13,512 bases of DNA from SHYG01 sp041485445 (GTDB taxonomy: Bacteria > Chloroflexota > Dehalococcoidia > Lucifugimonadales > UBA3495). Shown here in pieces: positions 7,954 to 13,263 of the stretch (the stretch's first letter is position 1; each line of letters begins with the position of its first letter). The DNA lies in NCBI GenBank assembly GCA_041485445.1, contig JBGPJN010000059.1, forward strand, positions 1 to 13,512, read 5' to 3'. The position numbers were made by a program, and so were the translations under genes. The notes under the pieces are model-generated. The model worked only from the letters and a program-made list of their open reading frames with translations, searched no databases and was not told the DNA's origin.

Positions 7954-8147
7954 TTCGCCGGCTTCCGGGGCAGCACCTCCCGCACCCGGCGCTCCAGGTA
8001 GGGCCGTGGCAGCATCACGTGGCGCCGGCACTGCTGGCACAATAGGCCGATGTCTGCCCCCAGGCGCGTCACTTCCCATAGACGGCCGCCGCAGGGGTGC
8101 GGCTTCTTCATCCGCACCACGTCGCCGACTCTGACCTCTAGAGCCAT
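7950..8147 (-). CDS. DUF951 family small protein
   Basis: 65 residues: a lysine/proline-rich start with VGDVVRMKKPHPCGGRLWEV (residues 7-26), then GADIGLLCQQCRRHVMLPRP with Cys37 and Cys40, and a basic tail. The pattern VRMKKPHPCG...WEV...GADI...C..C...V..PR is that of DUF951, a conserved family of Firmicutes and Chloroflexota with no firm function. Cys19 with Cys37/Cys40 could form a small metal or nucleic-acid-binding site (inference). Its ATG at 8147 lies inside the end of pyrF, a 10-base overlap, which implies translational coupling. It is also convergent with lysR, with overlapping stops and no terminator between. Confidence 0.88.
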   Translation of the reverse strand: MALEVRVGDVVRMKKPHPCGGRLWEVTRLGADIGLLCQQCRRHVMLPRPYLERRVREVLPRKPAN

Positions 8148-8995
8148 CCCTTGCCCTGGGCCGCCAGAACGGCGGTGATGGCGTCGCGCATGCGGGCAGC
8201 CTCCCGGCAGGCCGCCTGGGCGAAGTCGCTGCCTCGGGAGGCGTAGATTATGCTGCGGGAGGCGTTGATGATTCCCCGCCGCCCCCGCGAGTCGGTCCCC
8301 AGACGCACCGCCTCCTCCAGCTCGCCGCCCTGAGGGCCCACGCCGGGAATCAGGAGCGGCATGGCTGGGCACAGGCGGCGTACCTCCGCCAGCTGCTGGG
8401 GCGCCGTGGCGCCCACCACCAGGCCCAGGTTGCCATGCCGGTCCCAACCCTGGGCCGCCTGGGCCAAATGGCGGTAGAGAGGCACCGGCGGGCCTTGGTG
8501 AAGACCTCCTGGGCCAGCCGAGGCCAGGGGCAGGTCTTGCAGATCTGCGGAGCCCGGATTGGACCCGCGGCACCAGATGAACGCCCCGCGGCTGGCGTCC
8601 TCCAGGAACGGCTGTACGGTATCCTGACCGCCCCAGGCGTTTACCGTGGCGGCGTCAAAGCCCCACACCTGGAACATGGCTTTGGCGTAAGCCTGCCCGG
8701 AGGGGCCGATGTCGCCCCGCTTGCCGTCGCCAATGATCATCGCATGGGGCGCCGCCGCGCGGATGTGCTCCACGGTGCGGGCCAGCGCCTCCAGCCCCGG
8801 CAGGCCCAGGGCCTCGTAGAATGCCAGGTTTGGCTTGTAGGCACACACCAGGTCGGCGGTGGCATCCACCACCGCTTTGTTGAACTGGAACACGTCCGGT
8901 ACCGGCATGCGGGCCGGGTCCACGTCCAGGCCCACGCACAGCAGGCTCTTGGCAGCCTCGCAGGCGTGGTCCAGGCGGTCGGCAAAGTTGGTCAT
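8138..8995 (-). CDS. pyrF: Orotidine 5'-phosphate decarboxylase (group 2)
   Basis: Decarboxylates OMP to UMP, the last step of de novo pyrimidine synthesis. The 285-residue barrel shows LCVGLDVDP (19-27), YKPNLAFYEALG with K54, the catalytic IIGDGKRGDIG (D90, K92, D95), VNAWGGQDTVQPF, SNPGSADLQDL, NLGLVVGAT and LLIPGVGPQGG. The GKRGDIG form and the length mark the group-2 (Mycobacterium/Myxococcus-like) subfamily. Start choice is not firm: ATG 8995 gives the normal N terminus MTNFADRL and has a near AGAGG; ATGs at 9007 and 9046 would add 4 or 17 residues without a better ribosome site. It overlaps DUF951 at its 3' end. carB, the only other pyrimidine gene here, is distant. Confidence 0.92.
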   Translation of the reverse strand: MTNFADRLDHACEAAKSLLCVGLDVDPARMPVPDVFQFNKAVVDATADLVCAYKPNLAFYEALGLPGLEALARTVEHIRAAAPHAMIIGDGKRGDIGPSGQAYAKAMFQVWGFDAATVNAWGGQDTVQPFLEDASRGAFIWCRGSNPGSADLQDLPLASAGPGGLHQGPPVPLYRHLAQAAQGWDRHGNLGLVVGATAPQQLAEVRRLCPAMPLLIPGVGPQGGELEEAVRLGTDSRGRRGIINASRSIIYASRGSDFAQAACREAARMRDAITAVLAAQGKGWL

Positions 8996-9121
8996 GGCCC
9001 TCTGCATATGGTGACGGACGACTAGTATTCGGGGATTTCGAGTCATTGGCTAGAGAGGTTGTGACACGTCCCTCCCCTCACCTGGCTGACGGGGGTCTGC
9101 ATGGTATTTGGAATATAGAAC

Positions 9122-9242
9122 TGTCATTCTGAGCCGAAGCGTAGCGGAGGCGAAGAATCGAAAATGGCGGAGGTAAGACTCGCCGTTCAAACCGTAGCTA
9201 CTCCTGCCATTTTAGACCCTTCGCTTTGCTCAGGGCGACATT
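9122..9242. repeat. Imperfect long inverted repeat (dispersed intergenic repeat, MITE/REP-like)
   Basis: Within the 9047-9414 gap, which holds no gene, the left arm begins TGTCATTCTGAGC and ends with AAAATGGCGG (to 9170). The right arm begins CCTGCCATTTT (from 9203) and ends CTCAGGGCGACATT. AAAATGGC (9161-9168) pairs perfectly with GCCATTTT (9206-9213), and outer segments TGTCATTCTGAGC/GCTCAGGGCGACA and CGAAG/CTTCG pair imperfectly. The CATTCTGAG...GCGAAGAATC wording resembles dispersed intergenic repeats I associate with Chloroflexota and similar genomes. The copy number elsewhere cannot be seen here. Confidence 0.6.
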
Positions 9243-9284
9243 GGTCACCCCCGAACTAAGACTGATCCTAACTCTTTACATACC

Positions 9285-9413
9285 CCTGTCAGCCCTCACC
9301 TGGGGGAGGCTAGAGCCTGCCCTGAGCTTGTCTAAGGTAGGGGCCGTACCCCGTTGCTGGGCGGAGACCACCCTCTCTCTGTCTCCCCCTTCGTAAGGGA
9401 GGGAAGTCAGCTT
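9285..9413. other. Gene-free repeat-like segment
   Basis: No coding signal on either strand. It contains CAGCCCTCACCTGGGGGAGG, CCTGCCCTGAGCTTGTCTAAGG, and a small hairpin CCCTT-CGT-AAGGG (9387-9399) inside TCCCCCTTCGTAAGGGAGGG. All look like pieces of dispersed intergenic repeats rather than unique sequence. It lies directly downstream of the DUF433 gene, where a toxin partner would normally be. Confidence 0.4.
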
Positions 9414-9414
9414 C

Positions 9415-9624
9415 TCACACGCTCTTAGCGTATAGCAAAGACGCTTTGATGTCCTCAGGCTCCAGCATCGGGTACTCTTCAAGGAGCTGCTGGGGTAGTA
9501 TGCCTCCGACCAGCGCATCGAGAATGTGTTCCACGCTGATGCGCATGCCCCTGATGCAGGGTTTGCCAGCCAGAACGTCCAGATCAACTGTGACACGCTC
9601 CAGCAGGGCTTGGTGATCTTCCAC
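9415..9624 (-). CDS. DUF433 family protein (VapB-like antitoxin)
   Basis: 69 residues with the DUF433 signature: VTVDLDVLAGKPCIRGMRIS, then VEHILDALVGGILPQQLLEEYPMLEPEDIKASLLYA. This is a winged helix-turn-helix, often the antitoxin of a pair with a DUF5615 PIN-like toxin. The start is GTG at 9624, with GAGGT 6 bases upstream; the open frame continues to 9756 but that extension is low-complexity and reads through a repeat element. No DUF5615 gene follows on the minus strand, only repeat-like DNA, so this is an orphan or the remnant of a pair. It diverges from sfsA. Confidence 0.8.
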   Translation of the reverse strand: MEDHQALLERVTVDLDVLAGKPCIRGMRISVEHILDALVGGILPQQLLEEYPMLEPEDIKASLLYAKSV

Positions 9625-9666
9625 GGTGGCACCTCGCTCCCTGGATCTTTCCACTCCGGCGCCCAC

Positions 9667-9672
9667 ATTATA
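9667..9672 (-). promoter_or_regulatory. Perfect -10 box for the DUF433 gene
   Basis: The minus strand reads TATAAT here, about 42 bases ahead of the GTG start at 9624. No matching -35 is found, because the expected place (around 9690) lies in the adjoining 87-bp repeat element. Confidence 0.4.
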
Positions 9673-9682
9673 TCCTATACGT

Positions 9683-9769
9683 GTAGGGGCGCTGCTCGCT
9701 GCACCCCGGCTCGCCGCGCCTTGCCTGACGCGCACCGGCGATGCAGGGCAGGGCAAGCCCTGCCCCTAC
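9683..9769. repeat. 87-bp mini-element with terminal inverted repeats
   Basis: Its ends are GTAGGGGC (9683-9690) and GCCCCTAC (9762-9769), perfect 8-bp terminal inverted repeats. Inside the right end is a strong palindrome, GGGCAGGGC-AA-GCCCTGCCC (9746-9765). The GTAGGGGC...GCCCCTAC ends resemble a common dispersed intergenic repeat. No target-site duplication is visible at the flanks and there is no coding capacity. It fills most of the gap between the divergent DUF433 and sfsA genes. Confidence 0.6.
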
Positions 9770-9793
9770 CGACGGTCGCGGGAGGACGCATTG

Positions 9794-10486
9794 GTGCAAC
9801 TGGGACCAAACCTGGTGAAGGGCCGGTTCCTGGAGCGGCTCAACCGCTTTGCCGCCCTGGTGGAGGTGGCGGGCCAGCCCCAACTGGTGCACGTGGCCAA
9901 CTCGGGGCGGATGCGGGAGCTGCTGGTGCCCGGCCACCGGGTGCTGGTCCGGCCCGTGGCGGGGGCGCCCCACCGGAAGACCCGGTTTGACCTGGCCCTG
10001 GTGGACCTGGGCGGGACCCTGGCCTCGGCGGACGCCCGCCTGCCCAATGCCCTGGTGGCCGAGGCGTTGCAGCAGGGCCGGCTCCCCCAGTTCGCCGGCT
10101 ACCCGCTGCGCCGCGCCGAGGTGGTCTTTGGGGAGAGCCGCCTGGACCTACGGCTGGACGGCCCCGCCGGGACCTGCTACATCGAGACCAAGTCGGTGAC
10201 CCTGGTGACGGAGGGCGTGGGACTGTTCCCCGACGCTCCCACCATCCGGGGGGTGAAGCATCTGGGCAGTCTGTCCCAGGCCCTGGCGGCGGGCCACCGC
10301 GCGGCGGTGGTGTTCGTGGTGCAGCGGTGCGACGCCCGGGCCTTTGCCCCCAACAACGAAGCCGACCCGGCCTTTGGCGACGCGCTGCGCCGGGCGGCGG
10401 CGCTGGGAGTAGAGGTGCTGGCCCACCGCTGCCGCGTGACGGAGCAGGAGATCTTGCTGGCCGAGGCCCTGGAGCTGCGGCTGTGA
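9794..10486 (+). CDS. sfsA: SfsA family protein with PD-(D/E)XK nuclease-like core
   Basis: 230 residues, close to E. coli SfsA (234). The N-terminal OB-like part has KGRFLERLNRFAALVEV, then HVANSGRMRELLVPG (33-47). The second domain has LPNALVAEALQQGRL, GESRLDLRLDG (Glu114, Asp118) and CYIETKSVTL (Glu131-x-Lys133), the E...D...ExK layout of PD-(D/E)XK nucleases. It ends FVVQRCDARAFAPNNEADPAF and the family C terminus. SfsA was named for effects on maltose gene expression and binds DNA; nuclease activity is suggested by fold. The start is GTG 9794 or TTG 9791, both behind GGGAGG (9780-9785); the longer frame back to 9626 runs through a repeat and is discounted. It is coupled by a GTGA overlap to the glycosylase gene, which supports a DNA-repair role. 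Confidence 0.9.
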   Translation: MQLGPNLVKGRFLERLNRFAALVEVAGQPQLVHVANSGRMRELLVPGHRVLVRPVAGAPHRKTRFDLALVDLGGTLASADARLPNALVAEALQQGRLPQFAGYPLRRAEVVFGESRLDLRLDGPAGTCYIETKSVTLVTEGVGLFPDAPTIRGVKHLGSLSQALAAGHRAAVVFVVQRCDARAFAPNNEADPAFGDALRRAAALGVEVLAHRCRVTEQEILLAEALELRL

Positions 10487-11193
10487 GGGCCGGACATCCG
10501 CTGCCCCATCCACTGTTAGATGTGTACCATCGCCTCTTCCGGCGCTACGGCCCCCAGGGCTGGTGGCCGGGGGATGGCCCCCTGGACGTGGTCATCGGCG
10601 CCATCCTCACCCAGGCGGCCGCCTGGCGCAACGTGGAGCTGGCCCTGGGGAACCTCAAGGCGGTCCTTCCGGGGAAGGAGTGGTCGCTGGAGGCCATCCG
10701 CCAACTTCCGCCCGACGACCTGGCGGCCCTCATCCGGCCCTCCGGGTACTTCAACGCCAAGGCCCGCAAACTCCGGGCCTTCGCCCAGCACGTCCACCGC
10801 CAACACGGGGGCGACCTAGCGGCCTTCCTGGGGCAGGATGCCGGGGAGCTGCGGGAGGAGCTGCTGTCCATTCACGGCATCGGCCCCGAGACCGCCGACG
10901 ACATCCTGCTGTATGCGGCGGGCCGGCCGTCCTTTGTGATCGATGCCTATACCCGCCGCATCCTGGGGCGTCTGGGGCTGGCGCCGGCGGACCCCAAGAC
11001 CGGCTATCCGGCGTACCAGAGCCTATTTCACCGCAACCTGCCTCCCGATGCCGCCCTGTTTGGCGAGTACCACGCCCTGCTGGACCGCCACGCCAAGGAA
11101 CAGTGCGGCAAGACGCCCCGCTGCGCCGGCTGCTGCCTGAGGGAGGTCTGCCTCACCGGCCAGGGCGCCGGCGCACTGACACCCCAGGATTGA
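10483..11193 (+). CDS. Endonuclease III-like (HhH-GPD) DNA glycosylase with Fe-S cluster
   Basis: 236 residues. The HhH-GPD core shows VVIGAILTQAAAWRNVELAL (36-55), SGYFNAKARKLRAF (87-100), the helix-hairpin-helix LLSIHGIGPETADDILLYA (127-145), and VIDAYTRRI with the catalytic aspartate D154. A C-terminal 4Fe-4S loop follows: C208-x5-C214-x2-C217-x5-C223. Where E. coli Nth has the lyase lysine (GVGRKTA) this protein has Glu136 (GIGPETA), so it should be a monofunctional glycosylase, closer to the MagIII/'endonuclease III-related' group that removes alkylated bases than to true Nth. The GTG start (10483) overlaps the sfsA stop and has GGAG 8 bases upstream. Substrate range is inferred only. 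Confidence 0.88.
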   Translation: MRAGHPLPHPLLDVYHRLFRRYGPQGWWPGDGPLDVVIGAILTQAAAWRNVELALGNLKAVLPGKEWSLEAIRQLPPDDLAALIRPSGYFNAKARKLRAFAQHVHRQHGGDLAAFLGQDAGELREELLSIHGIGPETADDILLYAAGRPSFVIDAYTRRILGRLGLAPADPKTGYPAYQSLFHRNLPPDAALFGEYHALLDRHAKEQCGKTPRCAGCCLREVCLTGQGAGALTPQD

Positions 11194-11218
11194 CGGCCTG
11201 GGGGCCGGTGGGTATCAT
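11190..11218 (+). promoter_or_regulatory. Strong sigma70-like promoter for the cupin gene and downstream cluster
   Basis: TTGACG (11190-11195), exactly 17 bases, then TATCAT (11213-11218): five of six matches in both boxes. The -35 overlaps the TGA stop of the glycosylase gene. Transcription starting near 11225 would give a leader of about 58 bases to the cupin ATG. Confidence 0.6.
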
Positions 11219-11282
11219 GGGCGTCGGGCTGACGACCACCTGAATCAAACAACGGGCACATAGCAGTCCGGGAGGACAAGGT

Positions 11283-11627
11283 ATGCAGGTAGTAAGGATT
11301 TACACCGGCGCCGACGGCGAGTCCCACTTTGAGGAGCTGAAGCTGCCTTACGAGAAGATCCGCAACGCGGAACGGACGGCGATGCAAAGGGCCGAGGGCA
11401 TTCAGTTCCGCCGGGCGCCCGTAGGCGAGTTCATGGATTTCCACCCGGCGCCGCGCCGCCAGTACGTCATCACCCTGGAAGGCCAGGCGGAGATCGGCCT
11501 GGGCGATGGCACCAAGCGGATCTTCAACCCCGGCGACGTGATGCTGGCCGACGACCTGACCGGCCGCGGCCACACCACCGCGGTTCACGGGCGCAAGGCC
11601 CGGGTGTCCATCGCCATCCCAGTGTAG
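11283..11627 (+). CDS. Single-domain cupin protein
   Basis: 114 residues forming one small beta-barrel. Cupin motif 1 is seen as DFHPAPRRQYVITLEGQAEI (residues 52-71), with His54 and Glu66 but Arg/Gln where the second metal histidine often stands. Motif 2 is FNPGDVMLADDLTGRGHTT (81-99), with His97. Some metal ligands are therefore kept. Such proteins often bind small acids or act as isomerases or dioxygenases; no specific role can be assigned. The ATG at 11283 has GGAGG 7 bases upstream, and a promoter-like sequence lies at 11190-11218. The next gene begins 111 bases later in the same direction, so co-transcription is possible but not certain. Confidence 0.82.
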   Translation: MQVVRIYTGADGESHFEELKLPYEKIRNAERTAMQRAEGIQFRRAPVGEFMDFHPAPRRQYVITLEGQAEIGLGDGTKRIFNPGDVMLADDLTGRGHTTAVHGRKARVSIAIPV

Positions 11628-11738
11628 TAACCCAACAGCCCTCACCCCTCGGACAGTCGCAGCACCCAGGCAGCGAGGGCGGCGGAGACGACGCGGTTGC
11701 CGCACCCGCCCAGCGCCGGCCACCGGCGGAGGTTGATT

Positions 11739-12611
11739 ATGCCCACGGTTAAACTGGACCCCACCCTGGAGATGTACTACGAGGACGACGACTACACTGA
11801 CCCCTGGCGTCAGCCGGAGACGGTGGTCCTCCACCACGGCAACGCCAAGAGCTCGCAGCTGTGGTACGCCTGGGTGCCCCTGCTGGCCCGCCAGTACCGG
11901 GTCATCCGGCTGGACGCACGGGGTTTCGGCCGCTCGTCGGTGCCGCCGGAGGGCTACCAGTGGTCCCTGAGCAACTTCGCCACCGATATCCAGAGGCTGC
12001 TGGACCACCTCAAGCTGGGCAAGGTCCACCTCATCGGTGAGACGGTGGGCGGCACCATCGCCCTCCAGTTCGCCCATGAGCACCCGGAGCGCCTGCACAC
12101 CCTGGCGGTGTGCACCTCCCCCTACAAGTTCACCGGCGTGAGCTCCTACCTGACCAACCGCAACCAGGTGATGCAGGAAGGGGTGGAAGCCTGGGCCCGC
12201 AAGACCGCCGGCCAGCGGCTGGAGCCGGGCAAGTCGGACCCGGCCCACCGAGAGTGGTACATTCAGCAGATGGGGCAGACCTCCCGGCGAGTGGTACTGG
12301 AGACCCTGGCCTACCTGGCCAACCAGGACCTGTCCCCCATCCTGCCTAAGATCCAGACGCCCACCCTGGTGCTGGTGGCCAAGGATAGCCAGATGAACAG
12401 CGCCGACCGCGCCCAGGGCATGGCCCAGCTGCTGCCCAACGCCCGGCTGGTGGAGATCGCCGGGGCCAGCGGGTACGTGCAACACTCGGCCCCGGAGAAG
12501 TGCGTGGACGCCTGGCGGGAGTTCGTCGGCCGGGTGGCCGCCACCGGCGCCTCCGCGGCTCCCGCCCCGCGGGCTGCCCGCGCCGGCGGCCCTGGCCGGC
12601 GGCCCCGGTAA
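11739..12611 (+). CDS. Alpha/beta-hydrolase-fold protein with degenerate catalytic triad
   Basis: 290 residues with a clear alpha/beta-hydrolase layout: VVLHHGNAKSSQLWYAWVPL (29-48, oxyanion-hole HG motif), VIRLDARGFGRSS (55-67), a nucleophile elbow, and PTLVLVAKD (208-216). The key residues are unusual. The elbow reads GETVG (100-104), with Thr102 in place of Ser. The usual G-x-x-D acid motif reads A-K-D-S, with Asp216 one place early. The G-A-G-H histidine motif reads GASGYVQHSAPE, with Gly245 where His belongs and a His at 249. It ends in an Ala/Pro/Arg-rich tail. The ATG at 11739 is supported by GGAGGT at 5 bases; an in-frame GTG or ATG further upstream is not. It lies 21 bases ahead of the nitrile-hydratase-like genes in the same direction, so one operon is likely. 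Confidence 0.85.
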   Translation: MPTVKLDPTLEMYYEDDDYTDPWRQPETVVLHHGNAKSSQLWYAWVPLLARQYRVIRLDARGFGRSSVPPEGYQWSLSNFATDIQRLLDHLKLGKVHLIGETVGGTIALQFAHEHPERLHTLAVCTSPYKFTGVSSYLTNRNQVMQEGVEAWARKTAGQRLEPGKSDPAHREWYIQQMGQTSRRVVLETLAYLANQDLSPILPKIQTPTLVLVAKDSQMNSADRAQGMAQLLPNARLVEIAGASGYVQHSAPEKCVDAWREFVGRVAATGASAAPAPRAARAGGPGRRPR

Positions 12612-12632
12612 CCTCCGGAGCGCGGCGCCCCC

Positions 12633-12935
12633 ATGCCGAGGGTCCACGACCGGGGCGGCTGGCCCATCGACGAGCCCATCAACCGAGGCGAGCACCAGCT
12701 GATGGACTGGGAGCGGCGTATTGACGCCCTGAACGTGGTCCTGGGCGAGAAGGGGCTGCGCGGCACCGACGAGCACCGCCGGGCCATGGAGAGCCTTCCT
12801 CCCCAACAGTACGAGGGTCTGAGCTACTACCAGCGGTGGGCCGCGGGCCTGGAGTTGCTGCTGCTGGAGAAGGGCATACTCACCCGGTCAGAGCTGGACG
12901 CCAAGCTGGCAGAGCTGGAGCGCCAAGAGGGCTAG
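12633..12935 (+). CDS. Nitrile hydratase beta-subunit N-terminal half-like protein (ScnB-like)
   Basis: 100 residues, starting MPRVHDRGGWP, which matches the HD-x-GG opening of nitrile hydratase beta subunits. Helical segments follow (WERRIDALNVVLGEKGL, then SYYQRWAAGLELLLLEKGIL and TRSELDAKLAELE), and the protein stops where the SH3-like half should begin. That half is encoded separately by the next gene. In thiocyanate hydrolase and in toyocamycin-type nitrile hydratase the beta subunit is split in this way; ScnB of Thiobacillus is longer (about 157 residues, from memory). The ATG at 12633 has only a distant GGAG (12 bases), so translation may rely on coupling to the hydrolase gene 21 bases upstream. 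Only 4 bases separate it from the next gene. Confidence 0.8.
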   Translation: MPRVHDRGGWPIDEPINRGEHQLMDWERRIDALNVVLGEKGLRGTDEHRRAMESLPPQQYEGLSYYQRWAAGLELLLLEKGILTRSELDAKLAELERQEG

Positions 12936-12939
12936 GGCA

Positions 12940-13263
12940 GTGGATGCTGCTGCGCTAGATGCAGCGCCCAGATACCGGGTTGGCGACCGGGTCAGGGTGC
13001 GGGCGGGCGCCCCGCCTGGGCATTTCCGGACCCCGCACTACGTCCAGGGTAAACTGGGCCGGGTAACGGCACTGTGCGGCACCTTCCGCAACCCGGAATC
13101 GCTGGCCTACGGCGGCAACGGCCTCCCGGCGCAGCCGCTGTACCGGGTGGAGTTCGCCCAGACCGCGCTGTGGGGCCGGTACCCCGGCCCAGGGCATGAC
13201 AAGCTGTTGGTGGACCTGTACCAGCACTGGCTGGAACCCGTTGACGGCCCGGAGGTAGCGTGA
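12940..13263 (+). CDS. Nitrile hydratase beta-subunit C-terminal (SH3-like) half (ScnA-like)
   Basis: 107 residues, starting at GTG 12940 with AGAGGG 8 bases upstream. YRVGDRVRVRAGAPPGHFRT then PHYVQGKLGRVTAL, followed by QPLYRVEFAQTALWG and KLLVDLYQHWLEPV, is the SH3-like barrel of nitrile hydratase beta (PF02211), including the G-H-x-R-x-P-x-Y stretch that packs on the alpha-subunit metal site. As a separate protein it equals the alpha subunit of thiocyanate hydrolase. Its TGA stop overlaps the GTG start of the next gene (GTGA at 13260-13263), typical of stoichiometric subunits of one complex. Confidence 0.85.
   Translation: MDAAALDAAPRYRVGDRVRVRAGAPPGHFRTPHYVQGKLGRVTALCGTFRNPESLAYGGNGLPAQPLYRVEFAQTALWGRYPGPGHDKLLVDLYQHWLEPVDGPEVA

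Noticed and set aside
8440..8580. Possible compensated frameshift in pyrF around the GPGGLHQGPPVPLYRHL stretch
   Set aside because: The frame is continuous and SNPGSADLQDL before it and NLGLVVGAT after it are in the same frame; variable length here is normal for group-2 enzymes.
9625..9756. N-terminal extension of the DUF433 protein
   Set aside because: It is encoded partly by the repeat element and by a candidate promoter; the GTG at 9624 has a good ribosome site and gives the normal family length.
9626..9793. N-terminal extension of sfsA back to the first upstream ATG
   Set aside because: The added residues come from the 87-bp repeat element and do not match SfsA; a GGGAGG stands directly before the start at 9791/9794.
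11028..12806. Very long open frame on the minus strand across the glycosylase end, cupin and hydrolase genes
   Set aside because: It is antisense to three well-supported genes, has no recognisable domain, is rich in Gly/Pro/Arg/His, and results from high GC content reducing stop codons.
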